From contig JAVDPC010000024.1 in the NCBI GenBank assembly GCA_031296915.1, positions 1-64,000 on the forward strand: a DNA stretch of 64,000 nucleotides. Direction: 5' to 3'. This DNA comes from Cerasicoccus frondis (GTDB taxonomy: Bacteria; Verrucomicrobiota; Verrucomicrobiia; Opitutales; Cerasicoccaceae). The position numbers and the translations under genes were made by a program. Of this stretch, positions 26,182-35,202 are shown one piece after another; within the stretch, counting starts at the first letter, position 1, and every line of letters begins with the position of its first letter. Below the pieces are notes generated by a model. The model ran no database searches, was not told where the DNA came from, and saw nothing but the letters and a program-made list of their open reading frames with translations.

Positions 26182-27135
26182 ATGGAATCGACTAAAAAAG
26201 ACGGGCATCACTCCAACTCCCATTCACCAGAAGGGCAATATGCACCAAACTGGCTAAAAGCCATTGGCGATCTACCTGACCATTATCATGGTCACGTTTG
26301 GCATAATGGAGTGATGCCAAACAATTACATGTTCTTTCTACGTAATAACGTCGAAGAATTAGCCCCCACTCGAGTCACTCAAAATTTACACCAACGGTAC
26401 GAGTTCGTAATCAATTATTCTGGATCTGGACGAGTCTGCCTCGGAGATGACGAATACGATTTCAATCCCGGCTCGTCGACGCTGATTCCACCAGAAACAT
26501 TTCACCGTTACTACAACGTTCCTGAGGATGGGTTCCTTTGGCTTTTCTTCACCTTTGATCTGAGTTGTAAGAACTTATTGCCGATAAAGACGGGGGTAGT
26601 GACCGAACTAACGGAAGAGAATTTAACGGCCATCAAGGGCGCCACTCAGACCTATCTTGATCCGTGCACAGAACTCGACATCTTTGAAGCTGGATTAACG
26701 ATGGGGAGAGTGTGCCAATCCGCGATCAAAGGCCGTACGCTCCCCCCCAAAGATACGATCGATCTACAAGAGCACGAAACGAATAATTTTCTAAAAAAGA
26801 TAGCTCGTTTCGTGGATCGCGAAATGGACTTCGCTGTGCGCATCGATGACATAGCGAAGCACCTTGAAATGTCCGAAAGTAATTTGCGTAAAGTATTTCG
26901 CGAAAACTTTGGCGTTAGCCTTGGGGCTTATTTACGACAATCCCGCCTGACTCGCGGGGTGCAGCTAATTAACCGCCCTGATCTCTCAATATCGGATGTC
27001 GCGAAACGCTGCGGGTTCGAATCCATCAACTCATTTAGCCAATCCTTTAGCCGAGCCATTGGCATGCCCCCCTCAGCCTACAGGCAACATCTCGCTGAGG
27101 GGAAGTCGCCCATTCACGTGAATTTCGATCAATAG
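26182..27135 (+). CDS. AraC-family transcriptional regulator
   Basis: A 317-residue regulator. The N-terminal cupin sensor (about 60-125) includes 'FNPGSSTLIPPETFHRYYNV'. The C-terminal AraC domain (about 205-300) has both helix-turn-helix units: 'IDDIAKHLEMSESNLRKVFR' and 'ISDVAKRCGFESINSFSQSF', with the family end 'GMPPSAYRQH'. It would respond to a sugar and activate local genes. It is 8 bases upstream of the GH20 gene and downstream of a promoter element also found before the giant pilin-leader gene, which suggests co-regulation. Confidence 0.93.
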   Translation: MESTKKDGHHSNSHSPEGQYAPNWLKAIGDLPDHYHGHVWHNGVMPNNYMFFLRNNVEELAPTRVTQNLHQRYEFVINYSGSGRVCLGDDEYDFNPGSSTLIPPETFHRYYNVPEDGFLWLFFTFDLSCKNLLPIKTGVVTELTEENLTAIKGATQTYLDPCTELDIFEAGLTMGRVCQSAIKGRTLPPKDTIDLQEHETNNFLKKIARFVDREMDFAVRIDDIAKHLEMSESNLRKVFRENFGVSLGAYLRQSRLTRGVQLINRPDLSISDVAKRCGFESINSFSQSFSRAIGMPPSAYRQHLAEGKSPIHVNFDQ

Positions 27136-27143
27136 AAAACACG

Positions 27144-28526
27144 ATGGCTACGGCATCTACATTCGGCGCCCAATCCCCTGCAGTTCCATTTCGCGGGGTT
27201 CATTTGGACCTCAAAGGATTAGTCCCTACATTCCATCGCTTACTAAAGCTGGTTGACATTTTCGACACACTAAAGATTCAAGCAATTTTAGTCGAATGGG
27301 AGGACTGTTTTCCGTGGTCTTGCGACCCACGCCTTCGCGCTCCCCACGCGTACACTGAAGATCAAATTTTACAGTTCTCAAAACGCTGTGATGAGCTTGG
27401 GATCGAGATAATCCCCTTGGTGCAGAGCCTTGGCCATTCTGAAAACGTATTGCGGCTGCCCGGCAACGAGGGCATGCGCGAAATTCAACACCGCACTGAT
27501 GTTTTTCACCCCTTAGCGCAAGGATCATCTCAAATTGTCGCAGCTATGGTTAGCGATGTCATTGAGCTCATCCCTGGAATCAAACACTTCCACTTAGGCG
27601 GAGATGAGGTTTATACGTTGGGGAAAAATCCAGCTAGCAAAGAATTTATTGAAAATCATGGCATAGCAGAACTCTACTTAAAGCAACTAAAGCCATCGCT
27701 CACGCTCCTCAAAGAAAACTCTATACGACCACTACTCTGGCACGACGAGGTCGTGCAATGGGAAGATCAACAGATTCAAGTTTTCGCACAAGACTTCGAC
27801 TTGGTTGTTTGGGGATATACAGGCGATCCACGAAACCCGGAAACCTATCATTTCCGCCTTCCACACATTCAGAAGCTTCATCATTTGGGTTGCTCCCTTT
27901 GGGGAGCCACTTCCTACAAAGGCGCAGATGGCCCTTGGGCAAACCTGCCTGATACCCTTGCAAGAGCAAAAGCGACACAAGGCTGGGCGGAGTTAACTGC
28001 TGATTTTGGATTGAAAGGCATCTTCATCACCGCGTGGAGCCGATATGCAAGCGGAAGAATTCAGGTATCTCCCATTGATGGCGCCCTTGATTCGTTGGCC
28101 TACATGGCTATCACACTGCACAATGGCCAAGCTCCAACGGATGGCATTGATACCTGCATCTCCGTATTAGATGATTTAGGAGAAGCCGAATACCTCGCTA
28201 CGTGCAAACAGCTTCTTTTAAATTTTACGAAGCATGTAGATAAATCATGGGAATGGATTCGGCAACTCCATGAACAGAAAGAAAACATCAAGCTCGAACC
28301 GACGAGGGCAAATAGTGGCATTGAGGAGATTATCTTTGACCTGCTCGCACAAGATATAAAGGCCTGCAGGGAATATGGCGAACAATTGGAGCAATGCCTC
28401 AATGGTAAAGTGGCGTCGCCCTTACCCCAGTATTATTGGGAGAGCCGCCTCAAGGCAATTGAGGATGCTTCAAATCAACTCGTGAATGATGGCGTGCTTT
28501 GCAGCTCAACGCCAATACTTGCTTAG
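27144..28526 (+). CDS. GH20-type beta-N-acetylhexosaminidase
   Basis: A 460-residue TIM-barrel glycosidase. Barrel opening 'FRGVHLDLKGLVPTF', then 'IEIIPLVQSLGHSENVLR', and the GH20 catalytic motif 'HFHLGGDEVYTLG' with the adjacent Asp-Glu pair (about 150-155), which supports substrate-assisted hydrolysis of terminal GlcNAc/GalNAc. There is no signal peptide, so it probably acts in the cytoplasm on imported oligosaccharides. The C-terminal ~110 residues are helical with a possible coiled coil. It probably shares a transcript with the AraC gene. Confidence 0.88.
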   Translation: MATASTFGAQSPAVPFRGVHLDLKGLVPTFHRLLKLVDIFDTLKIQAILVEWEDCFPWSCDPRLRAPHAYTEDQILQFSKRCDELGIEIIPLVQSLGHSENVLRLPGNEGMREIQHRTDVFHPLAQGSSQIVAAMVSDVIELIPGIKHFHLGGDEVYTLGKNPASKEFIENHGIAELYLKQLKPSLTLLKENSIRPLLWHDEVVQWEDQQIQVFAQDFDLVVWGYTGDPRNPETYHFRLPHIQKLHHLGCSLWGATSYKGADGPWANLPDTLARAKATQGWAELTADFGLKGIFITAWSRYASGRIQVSPIDGALDSLAYMAITLHNGQAPTDGIDTCISVLDDLGEAEYLATCKQLLLNFTKHVDKSWEWIRQLHEQKENIKLEPTRANSGIEEIIFDLLAQDIKACREYGEQLEQCLNGKVASPLPQYYWESRLKAIEDASNQLVNDGVLCSSTPILA

Positions 28527-28588
28527 GGCCAAAGTGTATTCATTCAGCCCTTCATCCAATAAAAGCGTTATGAACATGATTCTCTAGC

Positions 28589-29227
28589 ATGCAAAAGTTA
28601 ACGATTAAACCGAAGAATAATCATTCTGGTTTCACACTCGTGGAGCTCCTGACAATCATAGCAATAGTTGGAGTGATGGCATCGTTACTGATACCTGTGG
28701 TTGGCACGATACGTCAAAGCGCCAAGCGCAGTGTTTGTGCGAGTAACCTCCGGCAGCTTAGCTCGGCATCGTTACTTTATTCAAACGAGCACGATGGAGA
28801 GCTAATCGCAACACCATTTCAGGAAGAAGGCAAATACTGGTTTAGGCAGGTATATCCATATTTGGACAATCAAGAAACCAAAGTAACATCAGCGGTTTTC
28901 CAATGCCCCAATGACGAATCTGCAATACAGGCATTTGAAAACAACGGAACTGAATGGAACTCCATATCTTACCTCCTTCTAAAGGATGTCCCCACATGGA
29001 AACTGCGAACCCAGATATCCAACGCGCCAGACTCTCCTCAGTTTATAGACGCAGAAACAACAGCGACCACGGACTATTATAATCAAACCAAATTCACGAG
29101 CAAGGTGAAGGGTTCGGCAACTGTATGGCGTCACGATTCAGGCGTTAACGTGGCTTACTGGGATGGCAGCGTTCAGTTTATCGAGAAACCAACTTACGAA
29201 AAAGTTTTCAAATCTAAGAACTTATAG
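28589..29227 (+). CDS. Type II secretion-type pseudopilin (H-X9-DG family)
   Basis: A 212-residue pseudopilin. A basic leader is followed by the cleavage/methylation site SGFTLVELLTIIAIVGVMAS, with Glu at +5, and a hydrophobic spine. 'SVCASNLRQLSSASLLYSNE' is the conserved helix after it. The C-terminus holds the H-X9-DG motif, 'WRHDSGVNVAYWDGSVQFI', typical of the large pseudopilin families of Planctomycetes and Verrucomicrobia. It would be processed by a prepilin peptidase and assembled in the inner membrane. Its place between a glycosidase and a lyase suggests a role in handling polymer or enzymes at the surface. Confidence 0.92.
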   Translation: MQKLTIKPKNNHSGFTLVELLTIIAIVGVMASLLIPVVGTIRQSAKRSVCASNLRQLSSASLLYSNEHDGELIATPFQEEGKYWFRQVYPYLDNQETKVTSAVFQCPNDESAIQAFENNGTEWNSISYLLLKDVPTWKLRTQISNAPDSPQFIDAETTATTDYYNQTKFTSKVKGSATVWRHDSGVNVAYWDGSVQFIEKPTYEKVFKSKNL

Positions 29228-29262
29228 CGTTCGCGCCTGTAGACTGATTACTCAAGGCACCC

Positions 29263-31656
29263 ATGAAGATCTATACCCTATTGTTGGCGTTGCTACCCCA
29301 TATCTGTTTGGCAAGCGAACCATGGAACAATGCCGCATGGAAAACCTCGCCACCAACTCAAGACGATATTCCCCTTTTGCGAGAGGAAGCACTCTCAGCC
29401 CTGTCATCCTCCTATGAGTTGCTATATAGCCAGGCAGCCAACGACACAAACTACGTCTCACATGCTCGACCGCTCATTGAATGGAATGCCTGGCAGCTAA
29501 GCCACTTATACCGATTAAGTGGCGATCTTGCCGCCGCAGAAAAAGCTGCAGTCATTCTAGCTGGGCTCGCATCAAGAAGCACACCAGAACCACCAACGGG
29601 CATCCACGTAGAAGGCAAGTGGATCCCCTACCCGGCGGTCATCAGCTATGGATTAATTAAAAATGCACCGATATGGCCTATAAATGGCAATGCAGGGGAA
29701 GTGCTTGCCGAAAAGAAAGACATTGAATCATGGCTCATGAAGTATTCTCAGTCCTTCCAAAAGCTGCTGGATCGTCCAAACCAAATTACTAACTATACCC
29801 CTTTTGGTTTAAGGCATGCAGCATCACTAGCCTTAGTGACTCAGGACGAAGCATTGCTCCAGAAATGCTATGAGACAGCAAACCATTTAGCTTTTGGCTC
29901 CGACTTTTGGTATGCGGATTTAATTTGGCAAGAAGGCACGGTTTCCTACGCAAGGCAAGTTACCGGCAACCTAAAAGCGCTACTGCCCCTGCTGGAAGCA
30001 GGCCTGAACTTAGATCAGGTTCAGTATGCCCAGACCGATCTCAAAAATCTGTCTGAACGCCTCAACGCCATTGACGAAGTGCAAAATGATTTCCGAATGC
30101 CAAGTGGTAGACCGATTCCGATCAACGACACCCACTGGGCCATACCCGCTGACTCAACTCCAAGAGCCCCTAGGCCAATCGAATTTCCCGACTTCGGCCA
30201 TTTCGTGCTAGCAGGCAAGGATATTGAGTCACACTTGTCGTTGCCCGCATTAACTGGAGGTGGCCGCTATGGCGGCGGACACATTCATGATAGCAGACTG
30301 AGTTTACAATTATGGGGACACGGCCAAGAGCTTCTCCCCGATGCAGGCTATGCATTCAGACCTGCGAATAACCGCTATTTCCATATGTCACCGCTGGCTC
30401 ATAATATGTCGCTGGCGACTGACGATGATGCCAGTTACGAAGACGGCCCTTATGGAGTGTGGCACGGAGCATGGGCTCGAAGCGCGCTCTTAGGCTATGA
30501 CAACGGCCAGTCCTCAAATGGCGTTGTTACCTACATTGCAGCGTCATCACCTGGCCCCGAAAATGAAGGCATTAAAGTATCCGAACGCGCCCTGATTCAA
30601 GTTGCGACGGGAGATTGGTCTGGATATGTAGTCGACTGCTTCTGGCTGCAAGGAGGCACAGTCCACCGCTCTGTGCTACGACAAACTGAAGATGAAAACG
30701 TCGTCCAAGCAATTGACGCCCCATTAACAGATGCTGGCTTAAGCATGGCGCATGTATTGCATGAAGATAAAGTTGGCGATGGCGCCTGGACCGCTCTGCT
30801 CAAGTCTCCAATGAGAGTCGATACCGAATCCTCTTTTAAGATAAGCTGGCTAGGCACAGAGAGTAATGTAGCACTCAATTTATTTATGGCTCCACAACCA
30901 GGCTCAACCAGTTGGATAAGCAGGCTTCCGCGCCTACGGCCGACCAACCAGGATGAGTCCCAAAAGGACGACTTCCCCGGGTGGCATTTACTTAGACAGA
31001 GACAGGTTCAGCCAGAAGAATCTACACTCTGGGCCGGTGTTTATGAGCCAGTCGCTGATGGCGAAGAACCCAAAATACTCAATGTGCTCTGGGATTTTGA
31101 TGAGTCTGACTCCGGCGTGATGATAACGGTCGTCCTGAAGGATCGGACGGACCACTGGTTTTTGGACCGATCAAGCGATGTGATGAATTTAGGAGCTTAT
31201 GTTTTTCAGGGACGAGCGGCTGGCTACTCCAGTCGTAACGATCAAATCCTCTGGGCTTGGGCCGCACTTGGTTCGACGTTAAAAAAGAACGATAACCTAA
31301 TCATTGATGGAGGCAACGATATGCCTGCGCGCGTGCTGTCGCTTCAAGCAACGCCTTCAGGCGTAGAACTGGTGGTCGAAGGCCGAATGGCTATTCCCTC
31401 CTCACATTGGGCAGCGATTGCGTTTGCGGATGGAAGTGGACGTGGGCTCTACCTGAACAAAAGCAAAGAGACGCGGGCAGAGAATACTGTTTTTGAATTG
31501 GAGACAGACCCAGGATTTCGCGTTGGTGAGTCAATGATGACCCGAACCGCATTTCCACTGCACTCAATCAATGGGGACACATACATTTCTCCACTCGGTG
31601 GCAAGTTTAACAAAAATAAAGCATTGCCCACCGAATCCGATGCACAAATCAATTAG
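29263..31656 (+). CDS. Heparinase II/III-like polysaccharide lyase
   Basis: A 797-residue exported protein: signal peptide (about 1-18, ending CLAS), an (alpha/alpha) toroid with 'NYTPFGLRHAASLALVTQDE' and 'WYADLIWQEGTVSYARQVTG', then the heparinase II/III beta-sandwich with 'GGRYGGGHIHDSRLSLQLWG', 'LLPDAGYAF' and 'SPLAHNMSL'. The N-Y, Y and H positions fit the Tyr/His lyase mechanism on uronic-acid polymers. Target might be an alginate- or glycosaminoglycan-like chain; with the GH20 nearby I favour an amino-sugar/uronate polymer. Some residues around the AHN motif differ from canonical members, so substrate is open. Confidence 0.8.
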   Translation: MKIYTLLLALLPHICLASEPWNNAAWKTSPPTQDDIPLLREEALSALSSSYELLYSQAANDTNYVSHARPLIEWNAWQLSHLYRLSGDLAAAEKAAVILAGLASRSTPEPPTGIHVEGKWIPYPAVISYGLIKNAPIWPINGNAGEVLAEKKDIESWLMKYSQSFQKLLDRPNQITNYTPFGLRHAASLALVTQDEALLQKCYETANHLAFGSDFWYADLIWQEGTVSYARQVTGNLKALLPLLEAGLNLDQVQYAQTDLKNLSERLNAIDEVQNDFRMPSGRPIPINDTHWAIPADSTPRAPRPIEFPDFGHFVLAGKDIESHLSLPALTGGGRYGGGHIHDSRLSLQLWGHGQELLPDAGYAFRPANNRYFHMSPLAHNMSLATDDDASYEDGPYGVWHGAWARSALLGYDNGQSSNGVVTYIAASSPGPENEGIKVSERALIQVATGDWSGYVVDCFWLQGGTVHRSVLRQTEDENVVQAIDAPLTDAGLSMAHVLHEDKVGDGAWTALLKSPMRVDTESSFKISWLGTESNVALNLFMAPQPGSTSWISRLPRLRPTNQDESQKDDFPGWHLLRQRQVQPEESTLWAGVYEPVADGEEPKILNVLWDFDESDSGVMITVVLKDRTDHWFLDRSSDVMNLGAYVFQGRAAGYSSRNDQILWAWAALGSTLKKNDNLIIDGGNDMPARVLSLQATPSGVELVVEGRMAIPSSHWAAIAFADGSGRGLYLNKSKETRAENTVFELETDPGFRVGESMMTRTAFPLHSINGDTYISPLGGKFNKNKALPTESDAQIN

Positions 31657-31861
31657 CGTCCTTCTAGCAGCCCATCAGTTATGAGAAGATTCCAGTCGGA
31701 TTGTTGTTTACTGGGTTGATTGGGTTGCTGAGGTTCTGCGATAGAAAAGCCATAGGGCGAACGGAGACGGAACCTGTGGATTGTCAATTGAAGTTGACCG
31801 CGATTTCGCTACATGATTTCCATCACCATTGGCCTTTTCGATCACTTTGGGCTCCAATTAT

Positions 31862-32085
31862 CTATGTTACCAACTGCACCTCCACTTCTTCACGATGATA
31901 GTTGAGCAGATAGCCCACCGCGCCGTTCACTTTTACAAATAGCAGTAGTTTTAATAGGCTTGTAGGGCCTTTTTGAAAAAGGAATCAGGTTGTCCAATCC
32001 TTGGTGATTACGCTCATGGTGGTAGCGCTCAAGGTACTGATCAACCCCCGGCAAAGCGACCTTTCGACCTATCTGATTTCATTGA
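31862..32085 (-). pseudogene. Remnant of an integrase-core transposase (C-terminus)
   Basis: Reading the minus strand, 'DQYLERYHHERNHQGLDNLI' is the unmistakable end of an integrase-core (rve) transposase. After a frame change, 'GYLLNYHREE' and a stop at 31862 match the usual 'RLGGLLNYYHREAA' tail. The catalytic core is missing and the two parts are in different frames, so it is dead. It marks an old insertion between the first and second accessory blocks. The rest of the 31657-31861 gap shows nothing recognisable. Confidence 0.6.
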
Positions 32086-32086
32086 T

Positions 32087-34135
32087 TCATTTGTCTAAAT
32101 CTATATCAGCATCCCCGATCGCCCAGGGCCAGGGCGCCTGCACGCAACGCAGATGCTCCCAGGGAAAATGATGAGGCACCGAATCGCGCGGCTTTCCAAG
32201 TAGTGGAATTTCAGATACATCCGGCCCAGGCGCTGATGCTTCCCATGCGGGCCACTCGACCAGCATCCGATTGATCTCCGCAAAACGTGGCTCCGGGCTA
32301 CCCGGCGTCCAGGAAGTTTCCATTTCCAACTCAGGTCGCGCATCCGACACATCACGACAGTAACGCACACGACGCGTAGTCCAAAAGTAATCTTCAATCC
32401 TCGCTCGGCTCAACTCTCGCGCAAAAGCCTCTAGTGAAGCGTAATCGTCCACACTGGCATGCTCTGCAATAAAACCGCCGTATACATCGGCACAATCCTG
32501 CATGCTGAAAGTGCGGGCTTCCCCATCATAGAAGGTGCTTCTAATCACTTCGTAACCATTAATCTGCTCCAGAGTAATCGTCGGCTCTCCCATTGTTCGC
32601 GTATAGACCAAAGGACGAATTCCAATCAGGAGACGCCCACGCCGACACACAATCCATTGCCCCCGTGGCACTACCCCACTCCAGTCATCACGTGACTCTG
32701 CTCCCACATAAAGTTCATCCGCTCCTCCAAACTTCGCAGAAAAACAAACGAGCTCACTCAGTTTTCTCACTCCATAGGGCGCTTGACCATCCAATCCACT
32801 GAGAGAGTAATGTGGATGAGAGAGCAACATTGCCGTGCTCTTTGACTGAAGTGTATACTGATTGGCCCAGGAAACTAAATTGTCCTGCTCACCACCATTT
32901 GTATACTCAGGGTCTTCTGGCGCAAACTCGCCCGGTGTCCCGTCATTCAATAGCATTTTAGAAAACACGGTGCCGACATCCTTTAAGCCATCTAAGTTAT
33001 CATCAGAATTTCGGCGATAAGTAACAAAGTAAGCGGCCGGTTGAACTCCATTCAAAAAGGAGACACTCGACGTCCCCAAAGAAAAGTCCGTCTCCTGATA
33101 AGTCTGCAAACGATTTTGACACCCTGGATAACCTCCAGAAACAATCGGTCCTGCTTCGGAGGTTGAAACACAATCAAAGGGATAAGTCTTTTCAGTAAAC
33201 AAGCGCTTCGTCGCATCACTGAGATGATACTCTCCCGCAGCCAGCCAACACATTTGAGCGATATTAAAAGGCTGGTTTCCTCGGTTGTGTAATACCATCT
33301 GCTCATCCGGTTCGAACAAACGCATTGGTGACATTTTCGAACAATCTCCCAAAACAAACCAAAGTAGCGACGAGGCTAAAGTCACTTGTCCCAATAAATC
33401 AACCGTATAGGCCCGTGAATAAGGACCGGCTAGCATGCCGGTCTCCTTATGAAAACGAGCGGCCAGATCCAACCAGAGTCGCGCTTCAATATCGACTGCC
33501 AGTTGACGGGCTTCGCCATTTTGCGCATGACCAGCAATTTCGGCCATCGCATGCAATGAAAGCGGCGAATAGGTCGGTGAGTTGTATTCGCTGTTGATTC
33601 CACGTCGCGTAAGCTGCGCAGCGAACTGCCGTAAACTCCACAGTCCATGCTCCACCGCTTCAGGGTTCCCCAGCATCTCGCCACCAAGAATCAATCCCAT
33701 GGCAGCCTTCGACGGCATATTGTCATTGAAGCCATGAAATTGATAATCCGGCGCCCGATTACCCGCCCAAGTGGCAAAACCATCACGCACCATCGCCTCT
33801 AGTTTGGACGCCACCGGCGCAGACAACTGTGCTCGATAACGCAGCAATAAGACCAAGGCAATGTTCGTGCTGAATATATTAAAAGTCGACTCGACCGGAT
33901 ACTCTTTCTGGCTGACATCCGTCGTCCCAACTACGAAATCTCCCATTTCTTCTTGGCCCGTTTCAAAATAAGAGAAACTGAGCCAGAGGCGTTCTCGCGC
34001 ACGCAATGGCCGGGTGGAAACCTTCCAACTACCATCGTCAGCGAACCATTCGCGTCCGACAAGAGCAGCCTGCTCTAGATACTGCGCACAGCGTGACTGC
34101 ACTTCATTTTCATTTGGGGCCAAAGTCTTAGACAT
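32087..34135 (-). CDS. Probable cytoplasmic (alpha/alpha)-toroid carbohydrate-active protein
   Basis: A 682-residue protein without a signal peptide. The first ~330 residues are helical with repeated toroid-like segments ('YQFHGFNDNMPSKAAMGLIL', 'NSEYNSPTYSPLSLHAMAEI', 'RFHKETGMLAGPYSRAYTVD'), rich in aromatic and acidic residues as in (alpha/alpha)6-barrel glycosidases or lyases. The second half is beta-rich, like the supersandwich of such enzymes. I do not recognise a CAZy family and name no reaction. A conserved promoter-like motif lies 86 bases upstream, shared with two other glycan genes here. Confidence 0.7.
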   Translation of the reverse strand: MSKTLAPNENEVQSRCAQYLEQAALVGREWFADDGSWKVSTRPLRARERLWLSFSYFETGQEEMGDFVVGTTDVSQKEYPVESTFNIFSTNIALVLLLRYRAQLSAPVASKLEAMVRDGFATWAGNRAPDYQFHGFNDNMPSKAAMGLILGGEMLGNPEAVEHGLWSLRQFAAQLTRRGINSEYNSPTYSPLSLHAMAEIAGHAQNGEARQLAVDIEARLWLDLAARFHKETGMLAGPYSRAYTVDLLGQVTLASSLLWFVLGDCSKMSPMRLFEPDEQMVLHNRGNQPFNIAQMCWLAAGEYHLSDATKRLFTEKTYPFDCVSTSEAGPIVSGGYPGCQNRLQTYQETDFSLGTSSVSFLNGVQPAAYFVTYRRNSDDNLDGLKDVGTVFSKMLLNDGTPGEFAPEDPEYTNGGEQDNLVSWANQYTLQSKSTAMLLSHPHYSLSGLDGQAPYGVRKLSELVCFSAKFGGADELYVGAESRDDWSGVVPRGQWIVCRRGRLLIGIRPLVYTRTMGEPTITLEQINGYEVIRSTFYDGEARTFSMQDCADVYGGFIAEHASVDDYASLEAFARELSRARIEDYFWTTRRVRYCRDVSDARPELEMETSWTPGSPEPRFAEINRMLVEWPAWEASAPGPDVSEIPLLGKPRDSVPHHFPWEHLRCVQAPWPWAIGDADIDLDK

Positions 34136-34220
34136 ATAAATTTAGCATTCAGAATGAATCTGCCCGCTCCAATAAATTTGAGCTTGCGTTTATAAAAAAC
34201 AACACACATTCTTTACTGTG

Positions 34221-34239
34221 TTTACTACCATAATGTCAA
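34221..34239 (-). promoter_or_regulatory. Promoter-like motif B, copy 1
   Basis: TTTACTACCATAATGTCAA on the plus strand; read on the minus strand it starts with a consensus TTGACA. It is 18 of 19 identical to 51023-51041 and 16 of 19 similar to 47032-47050. It lies upstream of the minus-strand gene ending at 34135. A possible -10 (TAAAGA, 34215-34210) is 18 bases away but weak. Confidence 0.5.
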
Positions 34240-34265
34240 ACCCCAAAAGGTAATCAAAGAACTCC

Positions 34266-35134
34266 ATGAATAAAATAATTCCACTCCTCGCCTCAGTAGC
34301 CTTAGCACACGCAACCTCTGCCGAACTCGTCTTTCAGGCTGATTTCAATGGGCCCGGTTGGGCACCGGTGGCGCCTCGGACATCGTAACACTTGGTGGCA
34401 CCGGCTCACTAGGTCCAAATGCGTCCGTCTCCGGAGGACAACTTGAAATCCAAGATAACAACACTGGGATCGGCTATGTGACCCTGACGCCCTCCAGCGC
34501 AGCGAACGCATTCGATTCGTGGTATACAGAAGATGGAATTGGCCCCGGTCTAGATGAGCTTAACGGAGCATTCGATTTTTTCTTCACCACCGACAGCAAT
34601 ACGGATACGCAACGCAACAGCTACCGTTTTTTAGATTTTTACTTTGGTCCTAGCAATGACTTTAGATTAGCTGTGACTAACAATTCTAGCACCTCGATCA
34701 ACTTTCAGATTCTAGACTACTCATCTGGCTCCGGTTCCTACATAAATTATCCATCAACCTCAATCACCTATACTCCAGGAACGACATACCATGTTGCTTA
34801 TGCGATTGAGACTAATGGTAGCGGAGAAGTTATCGGTAAACTGTATCTCTTAGAAGGCGCAAACTCGACCATCGATTCCAGCACACCCATATCCACAAGT
34901 AATTTAGGTGTTACAATCGACATAAACACAGATGAGGATACGGACTATGGTTTCCGACTGGGCCTTCTACAAGATGAGACAGACCAGAAGACAGTCAGCT
35001 TTGACTCATTCCGCATCTACGACTCCGTCCCGACCGAATTCCCTGGGATTCCTGAACCACAATCAGTGGCGCTCGCCCTTGGGGGCATCTCCTTGCTCGC
35101 CGTCTTTGGCTGGAGACGAGCAGCTCGCAAATAG
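34266..35134 (+). pseudogene. PEP-CTERM surface protein split by a frameshift
   Basis: An ATG at 34266 opens a signal peptide and the start of a mature protein (MNKIIPLLASVALAHATSAE, then 'LVFQADFNGPG') but stops at 34386-34388. The remainder is in another frame from about 34358: 'GTGGASDIVTLGGTGSLG', a jelly-roll body, and a complete PEP-CTERM (IPEPQSVALALGG, hydrophobic, WRRAARK). One base missing near 34344-34358 (GGGCCCGGTTGGGC) would join 'ADFNGPG' to 'GTGGASDIV'. Either a real null mutation or a sequencing error. The downstream frame alone would lack an export signal. Confidence 0.75.
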
Positions 35135-35160
35135 TATCCGTTAATCATTCACGAATCACG

Positions 35161-35187
35161 CATAGGCATCTTCTTAAGATGCCTATG
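35161..35187 (+). terminator. Intrinsic terminator after PEP-CTERM gene
   Basis: Perfect 12-base stem CATAGGCATCTT/AAGATGCCTATG with a CTT loop, followed by TTCGTTT. It lies 26 bases after the stop and 15 bases before the esterase gene. Confidence 0.75.
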
Positions 35188-35202
35188 TTCGTTTAAAACA
35201 GC

